Below are positions 24,028-35,907 of a stretch of 64,000 nt of DNA, piece by piece. The stretch's first letter is position 1; every line of letters begins with the position of its first letter. The stretch is from Arabidopsis thaliana. Its lineage: Eukaryota > Streptophyta > Magnoliopsida > Brassicales > Brassicaceae. The notes under the pieces are model-generated. The model did no database searches, was not told where the DNA came from, and saw only the letters and a list, made by a program, of their open reading frames with translations. The translations under genes were made by a program, and so were the position numbers. The DNA is taken from NCBI RefSeq assembly GCF_000001735.4, contig NC_003070.9, positions 24,909,971 to 24,973,970 of the forward strand. Reading direction: 5' to 3'.

Positions 24028-26146
24028 TCATTGTTCTAAAGAAGAATTACGCCTCTTCCGGCTAAAAAATTTGACCATGTTTGGAACTTTCTTCTTCTTC
24101 TTGATTACAAAGAATGTTGGAGTCGCTCGGTTCCCTGATGAGTACCTTCTCGACTTCCCTCCCTGAACCGGTGCAAATTTCCCGCTCAGCCTAACCGATT
24201 TTCTCACCGGTTTAGGAGAGTTGATCAAGCCATTGTCTTCTGAATTTCCCTTGAACTTCTGAATCTCATCTTGGACCAATCTCTTTATCGATAGCGACCT
24301 CTGCATCCTAAACGATTCCCTCTCTTCTTCCAACATTGTTTTCCCACTCACTCTCTTTAAAGATTCTGTCTTTATCATAATCGCCTTAGTGCTAGCCTTT
24401 AGTGCTTCGACCCACGCCATTGCTGCTTCCACTTTCTTCTCTGCAGTTTCTTCAGCATGACAAGCTTTTCCACTCAAATACTCGTACTCAAATCTCGATA
24501 TTGTAATAGTTGAATTACGCCGAGATTCCATTTCTCGAGTTTCCATTGTTTTCTCTACCATTGTTTCAAGCTTCTCTAGAGCTAAACTCTCTGCGTGCTT
24601 CGCTTTCTCAAGCTCATCTAACTTGGAAAGCAACTCTTTTTCCTTTCCATCAAATCCTGTTTCGGTTTTCTGTATCTCATTGTTGATGATCCTTGCTTCT
24701 TCTCTAAGCTTAAGCTCCTCTTTCTTTGCAGCTTCTCTATCACTCTTTAGTTTCTCAAACGAAGTAGTTAAATTGTCAGCAAGATAGCTGATTCTTTCTT
24801 CAGCTTTAGATACTGCTTCTAATTGATCTTTCGCAATAAGCAGCTTCGTATTGAGTCTCTCAAGCATTACATCATCCTTTTGTATCATCTTATCTAACCA
24901 AGCTGTTTCTTTCTTTGCATGGTCAAATTCTTTCCTCAATGTATCCATTGTATTGACTAGACAAAATAACTCCGCGTTAATAGAAGCGAGTTCTGCCTTC
25001 TTCGCTTCTGTTGCTTCGGTAACTTCTTTCAAAACCGACAAATTATCCTTCCCTCTTTCGAAAGCTCGGTTTTTCGATCTCGACATACTCTCATTCCTCT
25101 GAACCTTCCTCTCCATTTCCTTGACAAGCTTTAACTGAGTTTCTAACATCTCAATATCTAACAAAGTCTCAGCTAACTCATTCTCAAAGTTCTTCGATCT
25201 CTCAATCTCTCTAATCATTTCCCTTATTCTTTTCTTTCGTTTATGCAATGACTCAGACACTTCCTTCCTTTCCTTCTCCCTCTGCTCTTCAACCTCTTTA
25301 CACTCCTTCAAAGCCTCGATCTTCGCCACTTCAACCAATACATGTTCTTCATTCGCAACATCAACTTCTAACTTGAGACTCTCAAGCAACTTCAAATTCT
25401 CCTCCATTCTAGACTCCAACTCCATTACTTCTTTCTCCGCCACAACTTTCTCTCTCGAAACATACACTACATCAAGCTTCAGCTTACTCAATTCTTGCTT
25501 CATATCTTCTAACTCTCTCATAATCCTAACATAACCACCATTCCCATCTATCCTTGACTCATTCATCACAGCTTCAATATCGATTCTCCGAGACTTTAAC
25601 CTTCTATTCGACTCCTCTATCCGTAAAGTAAGCTCCTTTACTATCTTCTTCGCCTTACACAATTCCACTTCTGCTTTGGCCTTAGCAGACTCAGCAACTC
25701 TTCTACTCTCTCTGTAGATACCAAGTTCTCTACCTGACTTATGCAAATCCTCAGCAACCGAAGACTGTTAACAACAAAACTCATAAATTAGAACAAATAA
25801 ATCATCATCATCATCATCACCTACAGAAAAATTGCCTTAAGATTTCAAAATCATAACTTTAGCAATAAAAATCGAAACTTTAGCAATTGTACACAAAATT
25901 GCATCATTTGCATTAAAAATTGAAACTTAAGCAATTGTACACAAAATTGCATCATTTGCATTAAAAATCGAAACTTTAGCAATATAACAACATTCTTTGC
26001 ACAAATATGAAAGAAATTTCACATTTTTCATCTGAAAGATTTGATCTTTGGATTCTCACCTTAATGACGCTTCTTGTAGCTTTTTGTCCGTACTTATTAA
26101 TGGTGGCTTTCACTGATACAGTTCCATCTAAATTCCTTTCACCCAT
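24028..26146 (-). CDS. PMI2: WEB-family coiled-coil protein, plastid movement impaired 2
   Basis: Coding exons 26146-26060 and 25764-24028 encode 607 aa. The first exon gives MGERNLDGTVSVKATINKYG, the usual N-terminus of the WEB (weak chloroplast movement under blue light) family. The bulk is a long Lys/Glu heptad-rich coiled coil, followed by a basic tail with Ser-rich patches and a C-terminal RKRRNSSLEQ. PMI2/WEB2 acts with WEB1 in the cytosol to keep light-driven chloroplast photorelocation and chloroplast-actin filament dynamics at normal speed (known for the family). A further 5' UTR intron is visible at 26171-26248. The coding intron (25765-26059) carries a 48-bp tandem repeat. Expected locus AT1G66840. 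Confidence 0.95.
25874..25969. repeat. 48-bp tandem repeat inside a PMI2 intron
   Basis: Two near-identical 48-bp units (25874-25921 and 25922-25969) begin GAAACTT and contain GCAATTGTACACAAAATTGC; a third partial unit follows. All lie within the intron between the two coding exons. Confidence 0.9.
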
Positions 26147-26249
26147 TGATCAGTTCCTACTAAGTTTCTACTGAAACAATAAACAAATATTCTAGTTCAA
26201 GATTGGATTTGGTGATGAACAAAGGGAATTTTTGAAAGGAGACCTTACA

Positions 26250-27014
26250 GGTGAGTGAGAAGTTGGATGAAGAGAAAGGTTGTGTGTTGCAGAGAATAAA
26301 CGGAAGAGGAGAAGGAGATGATGATGATTGGTTCACGTCGTCTCTGTTTTCTTATCATTTTGTTTCTGTCTTGGAAAAGTTTAGAGAGAATTTATGAAAC
26401 TTTTGTTTCTTCTGAGCATTTTATCTGAGGCCAAGGATACCACAAGTAGCATAAACATATATGACATATTGTCTGACCTGTGAGACTATCCCAACTAATT
26501 TTCACATACACTAATTGAGAATGAGAATTATCCAAATAAGTCATAAGATTACATGTCCTTTAGTTTATGTGTTGTTTGGTCTTTTGTTTTAGATGGTAGC
26601 AATCCAACTAGAAGACAGAATGAAACTGGTTCATCACCCATTCAATATTTGTGATTTAGGCTACTTTCGAAAATTGGGCCTATTGGGCTATTGTAAACTT
26701 GAAATTTAATTTTCTTTCGTTTTTGGAGGTCTCTTAGCCCTCAACTGAAATAATTTGATCTAAATTACAAAGCCCTAATTAGTTTCCCAAAAAAAAAAAA
26801 AAAAATTAATAAGCCCTAATTTAATACGTGTGTCACTATTACTTAATACTTATTTTCGACTAAGTTCTTTTTGCATGACGACTAGTTACGTTCACGTTAT
26901 TTAACATTCAAGATACATGCATTTTGCGTTATGGAATGCAATGCGAAACCCAAACATAATAAATACTAAAACAAGACCTCAAAGAAAAATATAGAATATA
27001 ACCATATTCCGGAC
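26250..27014. other. Divergent promoter region of PMI2 and the LTP gene
   Basis: About 750 bp with the PMI2 leader at one end and the LTP promoter at the other. GGGCCTATTGGGCTATT near 26676 holds site II-like elements. A poly-A run lies at 26787-26803. Confidence 0.5.
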
Positions 27015-27323
27015 ATGAAGATCGTGACATTGGTACTCGTCGTCTTCGTCATACTTTCGACATCATTCCCGGCTGCCATCAAAGCCGAAGACACGGGAGA
27101 TACAGGAAATGTGGGAGTGACATGTGACGCAAGGCAGCTTCAGCCTTGCCTTGCCGCGATTACGGGAGGAGGACAACCCTCAGGTGCATGTTGTGCAAAG
27201 CTTACAGAGCAACAGTCATGCCTCTGTGGTTTCGCTAAGAACCCTGCGTTCGCACAGTACATTAGCTCTCCAAACGCTCGCAAAGTGCTCCTTGCTTGCA
27301 ATGTTGCTTATCCCACTTGTTGA
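27015..27323 (+). CDS. Type-2 non-specific lipid transfer protein
   Basis: A single exon of 102 aa. The signal peptide of about 24 residues (MKIVTLVLVVFVILSTSFP...) is followed by a mature domain with the eight-cysteine pattern: C-X6-C, then CC, then CLC, C and a final C (VTC, QPC, ACC, SCLC, LAC, PTC). The hydrophobic Leu between Cys5 and Cys6 is typical of LTP2-type proteins. These secreted proteins bind lipids in a hydrophobic cavity and act in cuticle, suberin or anther wall formation or in defence. AATAAA-like signals follow at about 27345. Expected locus AT1G66850. Confidence 0.92.
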   Translation: MKIVTLVLVVFVILSTSFPAAIKAEDTGDTGNVGVTCDARQLQPCLAAITGGGQPSGACCAKLTEQQSCLCGFAKNPAFAQYISSPNARKVLLACNVAYPTC

Positions 27324-28080
27324 AACTTATCTAGAGATTTTATAAATAAATAAACGAAAGGAAATAAATTACATTATATCAAACGTTATGATACAATTCA
27401 ACCGTTTGTGTTAATGTACTGGCTTACATGGTTAAATAAAGTTTATTTTCTTGGTTGTTTTATATATATTTCCGGGAGAAACGGATAACCAAATGCAAAG
27501 CACTCGAAAAGATAAAATTGGAATATGTTAAATCGTTACAAATCTTGAGGAATTATGGGTTTTAGCTTAAAACCTCTTAATATTAAAAAAGAAAAAAAGA
27601 AATATGTCGAATAAACTAATGTTCGCCGAATCTTTGAGAAAATGGATGATGCCTTTTGAAAGACATTTGGAATATCTAAAATGTATGAATTACTGAGCTC
27701 ATACATCTGCATGTTAAAATCGGCACGGTATCAAATTTAGGGTATAAAAAGGCACGATCGAAATCATACAGTTTTAAAATAGCCTTTTACCCCTTGTCTA
27801 CTTTATCATCTGTTATCTTATCAGTAATATTTTCTTTACAAATTTGTATTGCATGTATAATTTGTAACATAAAAATATTATTTGATCTTGGTAATTTAAT
27901 TATTGTTCTGTGAATAGTCTAATTTCTCTTCGACAAAAAAAAAGAATAGTCTAATTTCTAAGATCCTGAATTTCATTTTTTGGAATTAAAAAATGAGATT
28001 ATTTGACCAAAATTATAAAATTACGTTATATTCTTCTTCTTTTTTCTTACCAAAAATATTTTTCTCTATAATTTAAAGAA

Positions 28081-28185
28081 GTCACCTTCGGGTACCTCAT
28101 GTAAAATTGAAGATACAAAGAAGATTAGCATGACTTCTACACAAGGATGAAAAGCTCAAATTGAGAATTTGTCCAACTTTTTGAC
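28081..28185 (+). pseudogene. Degenerate U6 snRNA copy
   Basis: The stretch follows plant U6 snRNA from end to end: 5' stem-loop GTCACCTTCGGG, then GATACAAAGAAGATTAGCATG, CACAAGGATGA, TTGAGAA, GTCCAA and a terminal T run. Changes spread along the length. The catalytic ACAGAGA box reads ACAAAGA, while the AGC triad is kept. A TATA-like CTATAATTTAA lies just upstream, but I see no upstream sequence element of a plant Pol III snRNA gene. It is probably a retrotransposed or decayed copy. Confidence 0.82.
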
Positions 28186-28529
28186 GAAAAAGGATAATTT
28201 TTTGAATAGACTCACTAGATGATGTTTGCAATAAAATAGTGATCACTTGTCATACCATCATACCAAAGCGCACTCTAGTTTTGGCCAAAATTTGTATTTA
28301 TGTTAATACCATGACTTAGGACTTAGTTGTATGAAAAGTAGTATGAGAGAATATATTGGCAAAATGATCAAGATAAAGAGTAAAAGCACTTAATATGAAT
28401 AAAACTGAATGAAAATAGATTTAGTTTTTATTAACCTTACATAATGTTTAACAATACTTTGATTTAACATAATACTATTATTCCTAAGAAAATTTTGTAA
28501 TCACAAAATCATACATTAAACCATGTATT

Positions 28530-28862
28530 CTACGTATACACACAACCACCATAACTTGGATCAAAAGTAACGACTTGACCGGTACCACTAAAATTACACT
28601 CTTCAGTGCTCCCGTGATTTCTATAGAAATCATTCATCACAAACGATGCATGACTAATAACAGTATCTGGATCAAAGCAAGGTCCACCAGGATTGATCAT
28701 TACACAATCAACTTTTCCTTCACTACATGCCCAATCAATATTAGCTTGTAGTAGTGTACTTGCCGCCGATGTATTTGCCACACACCATGTCTTGGCCGAG
28801 ACATGAAAAGGGTGGATTACAACGAGAGAGAAAAGAAAAATTAGTGACAATTGCGGAAACAT
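28530..28862 (-). CDS. Secreted X8-domain protein (copy 1)
   Basis: A single exon of 110 aa. Signal peptide MFPQLSLIFLFSLVVIHPFHVSA, then one X8 domain starting KTWCVAN, with QANIDWACSEGKVDC, INPGGPC, SHASFVMNDFY and C-terminal GGCVYT. The X8 domain (CBM43) binds beta-1,3-glucan, as in plasmodesmal callose-binding proteins and the C-termini of some glucanases. No GPI-anchor tail follows. One residue is missing against copies 2 and 3 before the fifth Cys (EECNF against EEACNF). The ATG at 28862 is chosen because the signal peptide starts there. Expected locus AT1G66852. Confidence 0.9.
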   Translation of the reverse strand: MFPQLSLIFLFSLVVIHPFHVSAKTWCVANTSAASTLLQANIDWACSEGKVDCVMINPGGPCFDPDTVISHASFVMNDFYRNHGSTEECNFSGTGQVVTFDPSYGGCVYT

Positions 28863-29705
28863 TGTGGTGTTTTTGCTTGTAAATAATAGATAACTCAAAA
28901 GAAATTGCACTATATATAATATGATAAAATTATTTTAATGTAACTTATTTTCCATGATATTTTTTATTTTATTATAAATTTTTGACCAATTTATGAAAAT
29001 ATGTGGTGGAATTTAAGACTAATTGACTAATGAAGTAAATGAAAATTTATGGAATATTATTATGTTATTCAACATATAATATTAATATATATAAACTATT
29101 ACCTTATATTATAAATTATTTAAATAAAATATTATGAGTATTTAAGCAAATCATTGTTATCATAAATACGATGTTATTTTAATTAAAATATAACACATAT
29201 TTATTTTTATCTTTTGTAAAAAAAATAGTTTAAGCCTTCGTTGCCTCTTAGGCCATTGGTCGTGGGCTTCCACAGCCATGTCCTCTATCCGAATTTTGTG
29301 TCTTGTTTAATTTTAAAACTGTTATTCTTTGTCCGTAGAAGTTTTTCCTTAAGAGGTGAATCCTTATATTCACTTTTTTTTTTATTTCAGATAATCAGAA
29401 AATAATACCTAATAAATAAACAAAATTATATAATTATAAAATCTATAATTCTACGGAATTAATGACTTGGTTGTATTCATGTTAACATAATTAATGACTT
29501 GGTTGTATGAGAGAATCCAAACCAATGTTGAATATAATGACAAATTCATCAAGATAAAAACACTTACTATGGCTAAAACTGAATGAAAAATAACTTTAGT
29601 TTTTATGAATCTTACAAATTGTTTAAAAATACTTTTGATTCTATATAATTTTATTGTTTATTAGAAAAATTTCCAATCACAAAATCATACATCAAATCAT
29701 GTATT

Positions 29706-30041
29706 CTACGAATACCTACAACGACGATAACTTGGATCACCACTAATGATTTGACCAGTATGATTGAATTCACATGCCTCTTCAATGCTCCCATGATTCC
29801 GATAGTAATCATTCATCACAAATGATGCATGGCTAGTAAGAGTATTTGGTTCATAGCAAACGCCACCAGGATTAATTTTTACACAGTCAACTTTACCTTC
29901 GTTACATGCCCAATCAATATTAGCTTGAAGTTGTGTATCTGTCGCTGATGCAGCTGCTACACACCATGTCTTGGCCAAAATATGAAAAGGTTGGATTACA
30001 ACGAGAGATAAAAAGAAGATTAGTGTCAATTGCGAAATCAT
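29706..30041 (-). CDS. Secreted X8-domain protein (copy 2)
   Basis: A single exon of 111 aa. Signal peptide MISQLTLIFFLSLVVIQPFHILA, then the X8 domain from KTWCVAA through EEACEFNHTGQ to a basic C-terminus (YRRCRYS). It is the most diverged of the three copies. It sits about 0.85 kb from copy 1 in the same orientation, with homologous upstream DNA, so a tandem duplication is evident. Upstream in-frame Met codons (to 30128) precede the signal peptide and are probably not used. Expected locus AT1G66855. Confidence 0.9.
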   Translation of the reverse strand: MISQLTLIFFLSLVVIQPFHILAKTWCVAAASATDTQLQANIDWACNEGKVDCVKINPGGVCYEPNTLTSHASFVMNDYYRNHGSIEEACEFNHTGQIISGDPSYRRCRYS

Positions 30042-30289
30042 TGTGGTGTTTGCTTTTAACTCATAACTCAAATGATACTGCATTATATATAATATGAGTA
30101 ACTTTTTGTGAAAGTTATTTATTTTCATACAATTTTAGTTTTATTTTATAAATCTTTGACCAATTTATGGTAGTTTGTAGTAGAATTTAAGATAAATTGA
30201 CTTATGAAGTAAATGACAATCATGGAATATTAATATGTTATTCACAATAGAATATTAATAGACTACTACCTTATATTATAAGTTAGTTA

Positions 30290-30480
30290 AAAAATACTTT
30301 CGTTGTTTCAATATAATTGTAGTTTAAGATTTTACACAAAGATTAAAAAATCATAAAAATCATATTTAATTTACCTTTTTTACATAAAATATCATTAGTT
30401 ATGACTAGTTCAACCAATAGACAAAAATATTGTAAAATAAAATTGGTCAAAATATTATATTCATTTATTTATTACACAAA
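30290..30480. repeat. Possible Stowaway/mariner-type MITE remnant
   Basis: Begins near TACTTTCGTTGTTTCAATAT, then AATTGTAGTTTAAGATTTTACACA. This resembles the end of a Brassicaceae Stowaway-like element (family consensus of the CTCCCTCCGTTTC type), but the opposite terminal repeat is not evident. Borders are approximate. Confidence 0.4.
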
Positions 30481-30489
30481 AAGTTGAAA

Positions 30490-30531
30490 ATAACAATTAT
30501 TTTGGAAAAAATAACAATTATTTTGGAAAAA
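30490..30531. repeat. 21-bp tandem duplication
   Basis: Two adjacent copies of a 21-bp unit containing AACAATTATTTTGGAAAAA, next to the possible MITE remnant. Confidence 0.85.
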
Positions 30532-32154
30532 ATAAAATCTCTCAACCGATTGTAACTTTGGTTTTGAACCGATTTTAGATTGCCTATTTTTTAGGCTTCT
30601 TCCATTCTAATCAACTCTCAAATTTGGATGAGGGCTTCTCAGTTTATGGCTTCTCCTTCAGGATCAAAGTCACTTAGCTCGACATCACTAGCACATCCTC
30701 TTCTACAATCCTAATAAATCCTCTACATAGTTTTGACTGTCATATCAACATTGGATGCTCAAGAGTTTCATTCGAAAGTCTTGTTTTTATCACATAATTT
30801 TCTTTTCCGCTGTTCTCAGATTCTCTAGCGCATTAGAAAAAAAATTGTTTCAAAATTGAGTGAAAAGTATTTGTTTTAGATTATTATTATTTTTTTTTTG
30901 TTAAAAAAAATAATTCTTTTTCTGAGGAAGTCTTTTCTCTTTCTACCAGCGTACGTAATGCCATATCATTTTAATATAACCTTCTAGATGAACGAAAAAA
31001 AGAACATTTAATTTTTTCTTTTTCACAGTAAAGTGCTATTTAGAGAAATAATTTTCTAAATTATGTTGATTCAATTTTTCCGCAAATGTTTCATCCAAAT
31101 GAATTGAATTAGTTCAATTGGATCTTATTATTTCTCTAGACCTTAAGTTTAACAGATATAGAATATCTTAATTATTTATGCAATAAAATATATAGTTCCT
31201 GAATACTCTCTTCGAAGACGTTTCTTAGTTATATAAATATTGCCTTAAAGGGTGGAAAATCATCCCAACAATCATAGGAAGAAAATCAGATTGTTAAAAT
31301 GTTTTAAAAAACTTATAAGCTTCGATGCTCAAATTATACTGAATTAGTATGATTCGGATGTTTACATAATAGTATCGCCAGACGAGATGTCTACATAAGA
31401 AAATGGTACCAAAAAGAAATTGCACGTTTTATGATACTGAAATTAGAGGAGTAAACCCATATAAAAAGGTTTGATTTGATAAATTAGATATCGAAGTAGA
31501 AAAATTACATGTTTATGGAAAAGCGATTCGTTATGTAACTATCAAAAATGTCTCATTTTCTTAAATATTACGTTTTTCATCGTTAAAAAGTACAAATAAC
31601 CCTTTTACATTATGGATTTGATCAACTTTCCAAAAATCAGTAATTGTTACAAATTTTCTATTTAATTTATCCACCATTCGGAAAGCAAGATCATATTATA
31701 TACTCGGTAGCTATATATAATTTTACATATATCCACCATGTGACAAAATATATTATGACACTAAATTAACTCAGCGCAGGAAGCAAGATTTTATTAAATT
31801 CATTGATTCTCGACCGATGCAAATAAAATAAAATAATCGATTATAGCAAAAACAATAAGATACATACGACTCGATAATCTTTTCCAAAAAAAGAAGAGAA
31901 TCGATAATCTTACTACGCCCCTAATGAGTCAATGACCCGACCCTCATCATTGGAAATGTCTTGAAAATGTGAATTTAAAGGAATATGAATTTTAAAGAAT
32001 CAGAAAATTTTCTATCTTCACATCCCTTGAAATAAACGTGAGAAAAGTTTATAACAAAAATAGTATATTTTGATAATCATTCAATCAACATCAACATAAA
32101 TAGTTAACTGTATATTGTTCACCATAAATAGTTAAATAGTATAGTTAACTGTAT
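30532..32154. other. Spacer, no gene seen
   Basis: AT-rich 1.6 kb between X8 copy 2 and the amidotransferase gene. No open frame of note on either strand. Confidence 0.5.
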
Positions 32155-32217
32155 AATTTACCTTCAGTTTTCTCTCCTTCTCCGCTATAAATTTACCTTC
32201 AGTTTTCTCTCCTTCTC
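32155..32217 (+). promoter_or_regulatory. Duplicated core promoter/leader of the amidotransferase gene
   Basis: AATTTACCTTCAGTTTTCTC plus CTTCTC is present twice with a 35-bp period (32155-32182 and 32190-32217). TATAAAT lies at the junction (about 32186). Transcription should start about 30 bp downstream, some 50 bp before the ATG at 32270. Confidence 0.55.
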
Positions 32218-32269
32218 ACAACTCAAAAACTCACACTTTATCTTGTGTCTTAGTTCCTACACATAGAAG

Positions 32270-34382
32270 ATGGGAAATCCTAGCGTGAATGATCTCTCTC
32301 AAGTCCTCCCTCGCGTCCTTGTTGTCTCTAGACGCACTCTTCGCAAGAACAAATTTGTTGATTTCGTTGGTAATAGACATTTTGAAACATCCTTAAAATG
32401 TTATATTCTTGTTCTCACATTTTCATCTATATTTTTCAAAGATTTAATTATGTTGTATTGTTTTGCTTTAGGTGAGTACCATCTTGATCTTATAGTCGAG
32501 AACGGTGCTGTACCGGTGATTGTCCCACGAGTGGCTGGTGTTCACAAGTTACTAGAGAGCTTCAAGCCCATCCATGGAGTTCTACTCTGTGAAGGAGAAG
32601 ACATCGACCCTTCTCTTTACGAGTCCGAAATATCGTCCCTTTCACCTCAAGAACTCGACGAGATTCGGAAAACACACGCAAGTGATACAGCTATCGACAA
32701 AGAAAAAGACTCTATTGAGTTTGCCCTCGCAAAGCTCTGCCTTGAACAAAACATTCCTTACTTAGGGATTTGTAGAGGTTCACAGGTAAAGTATCCTCTC
32801 CGCTGAAAAAGGAACATAAATTTTTTAAAAAAAGTTTTGCCACTTAAAGAGTGTATAGTGGCCAAATAGTTTTACAACGCGAAGGACTCAATCTTTGGCT
32901 TTGACCAAGTGGGTGAGTTCTTAAATTACTAGGACACCACGGTTGATTAACGGTGTTATTGAAACTTGTAGGTTTTGAATGTTGCTTGTGGTGGAAGTCT
33001 TTATCAAGACTTGGAGAAAGAGGTCACGATCAAGGTTCCCGAGGAACATAAAAGAAACCATATAGATTATGATGACTATGATGGTTATAGACATGAGGTG
33101 AAGATAGTAAAAAACAGCCCTTTGCATAAATGGTTCAAAGATTCTTTAGATGAAGAAAAGATGGAGATCTTGGTCAACAGTTATCACCACCAAGGGGTTA
33201 AGAGATTGGCGCAAAGATTTGTGCCAATGGCTTTTGCTCCTGATGGATTGATTGAAGGGTTTTATGATCCTGATATGTACAATCCTGAAGAGGGAAAGTT
33301 CCTAATGGGTTTACAGTTTCATCCAGAGAGAATGAGGAAGAATGGTAGCGATGAATTTGATTTCCCTGGTTGTCCTGTTGCTTATCAGGTTTGTTATTGA
33401 GTTCATGTTTTCTTTTTCTTTTCATTAGCATGCATTATGCGAGTTTGAACCTTGATGGTGACAGATGAACAACACTACCACAAACCTCTAAACTACATGT
33501 GTTGATCAATGACTTTATAGTCTTATGTGGTTTTGACAGGAATTTGCAAAAGCAGTGATTGCATGTCAAAAGAAGGTGAATAGTTTCTTGTCTGTTCCTA
33601 AGAAATTGGAACTCAATCCAGAAATGGAGAACAAAAGAAAGATACTTGTCAGGAGCTTCTCGCTTGCGAGGTCTATGTACACCAGATCTCATTCGTTGAA
33701 GAACCAATCCACAGAATCAGAACTTGAAGTTGGAGCTGAGTTTCTTGAGGTACATAACACCAAACCGTTTTATGTGAATTAAACAAGATCTTGATCCATA
33801 CTATTGCAAGGGCCAAAAAAGTTAGGAGTCATATTTTGACCTTTCGTATATTGAATCGTTAGTAATAATAACCTTTCTTTATCTGCAAAGATTAATAACT
33901 TCTTCTTTTTCCTTATTTTTGAAATTAATAACTTAAGGGTGGACATTTGATATTTTTATTTTTTTGTTGGATCAGCTTCGGATTAGAAAAAAATGAAAAA
34001 CATAAATAATCTATTATTATTAATTTGTATAGTTTGATTAGAATAATGATGACTTCCAAAGTCAATAGAATTCGACTTATGACCATGGACACATGTTTGG
34101 TCTCCTTTGATGTGGTTACAGTCAAATACCGCTCTAAGTGTACAACAAGAGATGAGGTTAAAAGAGATGGGAGCGACTATGAGGAATGGTGGATCATTTA
34201 CGGAAAAGCTTAGGCTTGATGAAAAGAAGCAGAGGAAGGCTATGAACATAATGAAGAACATGAACATTGAGCGACTCTCTGAGCTCATGGCTTTCTACCA
34301 CTTGATGGGGAAGATCTCTAGTGAGGTGTTGGAGAGAAAGCTTCATGCTTCAGTCAGTGACCTCAATCTAACTCCTCAATGA
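32270..34382 (+). CDS. Class I glutamine amidotransferase-like protein
   Basis: Five exons: 32270-32369, 32472-32785, 32972-33388, 33540-33749, 34122-34382, giving 433 aa. The amidotransferase (peptidase C26/PuuD-like) fold is at residues about 14-275. The nucleophile Cys is in LGICRGSQ (about residue 134). The His and Glu of the triad are in LQFHPE (about 255 and 257), and NSYHHQGV precedes them. The family hydrolyses gamma-glutamyl or glutamine amide bonds; the substrate is unknown. The C-terminal about 150 residues are helical and charged ([16 protein letters not shown]), a plant-specific extension. A broken copy of the last exon lies at 36786-37037. Expected locus AT1G66860. Confidence 0.92.
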
Positions 34383-34679
34383 CGTCTCAAATAATGATGA
34401 TGAATGTTTAAATTTGGCTTTTCAATTGTTTTTGTGTGTGTTTTAAGTTACTTTGTGCTTTGGAAATGTATGGCATGATTTATGTCAATATGCATACGAC
34501 TTGCAATGAAAGATTTTGGTTGATGTCTCAGTTTTTTGTTAATGCGTTTTATTTTAATGTTTAGTGTATACATTCTCTATATGAACTTGTAAGGAATTTT
34601 TAAACAATGAAAATGTATCCATTCTAATTTTAAACATAAATGCTAAACACAAACGAATATTTTTATTTATTTTATGTAA

Positions 34680-34800
34680 ATCTTCACTCATTTATGGTAG
34701 TTTAGGTGAAATTTAAGACTTGTTGACTAATGAAGTCAATATAAATTATGGAATATTAATAGTTTATAAAAGATAGAAGATTTAATAATTTATAAACTAT
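34680..34800 (-). repeat. Orphan copy of the X8-gene 5' flank
   Basis: The segment with AAATTTAAGACTTGTTGACT and AATGAAGTCAATATAAAT matches DNA upstream of all three X8 genes (near 29000, 30170 and 36090), but no X8 coding frame lies downstream of it on the minus strand. It marks a further duplication unit whose gene was lost or never copied. Confidence 0.65.
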
Positions 34801-35571
34801 TACCTTAGTAAATGTATGCATCTTTATTTGATATTAGATTGAGTTTATTAAGTTATTCAGGTATACGCTCTATATATGCATATTTCATTACCAAACTTTT
34901 ATAACTCTAACTAATAATTGTTGAAGTATTTTGAGAAGTTTACAATTCATAAACAAGAACTGGTAAAAAAATGCATAGAAACTTTTAATAATATATCTTT
35001 TGGACGAACTTGTTTTTCTTCTTCTAGAAATTGGATTAAGAAGGAAAAAGACAGTAATAATCTATAAACATACTAGTGTGTTATATTATCAATAATATTT
35101 TATTTTCATATTTGTATTACCTAGAATTTACAACATATAAATATTTCTTGATCTTGGAAATTTAGTTATTGTTCCATAGAAAGTGTAATTTCTGATATCT
35201 TAAATTATAATTTTTGGAATTAGAAATTGAGATTGTTTGACAAAACCTTAAGAAATTAAAAGCTTACGTTAGTATTGATTTTTCTTACCAAAAGTTCCTT
35301 TAGGATAATTTTATAAAAACAAATCACTAAATGATGGTGTTTGCAATAAAATAGAAATGACTTATTAGTTGTATGAGAGAATCACATAAAATGGTGAATA
35401 TAATGTCAAATTAATCAAGATAAAAACACTTAATAGGAATAAAGATGAATGAATGATAACATTACTTTTTATAAACCTTACATAATTTTTATAAATATTT
35501 TTGATTCCACATAATTGTATTATTCGTAAACAAACTTTGTAATAGCAAAACCATTCATTAAACTATGTAAT

Positions 35572-35907
35572 CTATGTATACACACAACTACCATAACTTG
35601 GATCAGCAGTAACGACTTGACCAGTACCAGTAAAATTACACGCCTCTTCAGTGCTTCCGTGATTCTGGTAGAAATCATTCATCACAAATGATGCATGACT
35701 AACAAGAGTATCCGGATCAAAGCAAGATCCACCAGGATTGATTGTTGCACAATCAACTTTTCCTTCACTACATGCCCAATCAATATTAGCTTGTAATTGT
35801 GTACTTGCCGCCGATACATTTGCCACACACCATGTTTTGGCCGAGACATGAAGAGGGTGGATTACAACGAGAGAGAAAAGGAATACAACTGTCAATTGCG
35901 GAAACAT
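35572..35907 (-). CDS. Secreted X8-domain protein (copy 3)
   Basis: A single exon of 111 aa. Signal peptide MFPQLTVVFLFSLVVIHPLHVSA, then the X8 domain with KTWCVAN, INPGGSC, VMNDFYQ, EEACNF and GSCVYT. It is closer to copy 1 than to copy 2, although copy 2 and the amidotransferase gene lie between. Upstream, TTGTGGTGTTTCGATTGTGA partly repeats the leader. Expected locus AT1G66870. Confidence 0.9.
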   Translation of the reverse strand: MFPQLTVVFLFSLVVIHPLHVSAKTWCVANVSAASTQLQANIDWACSEGKVDCATINPGGSCFDPDTLVSHASFVMNDFYQNHGSTEEACNFTGTGQVVTADPSYGSCVYT

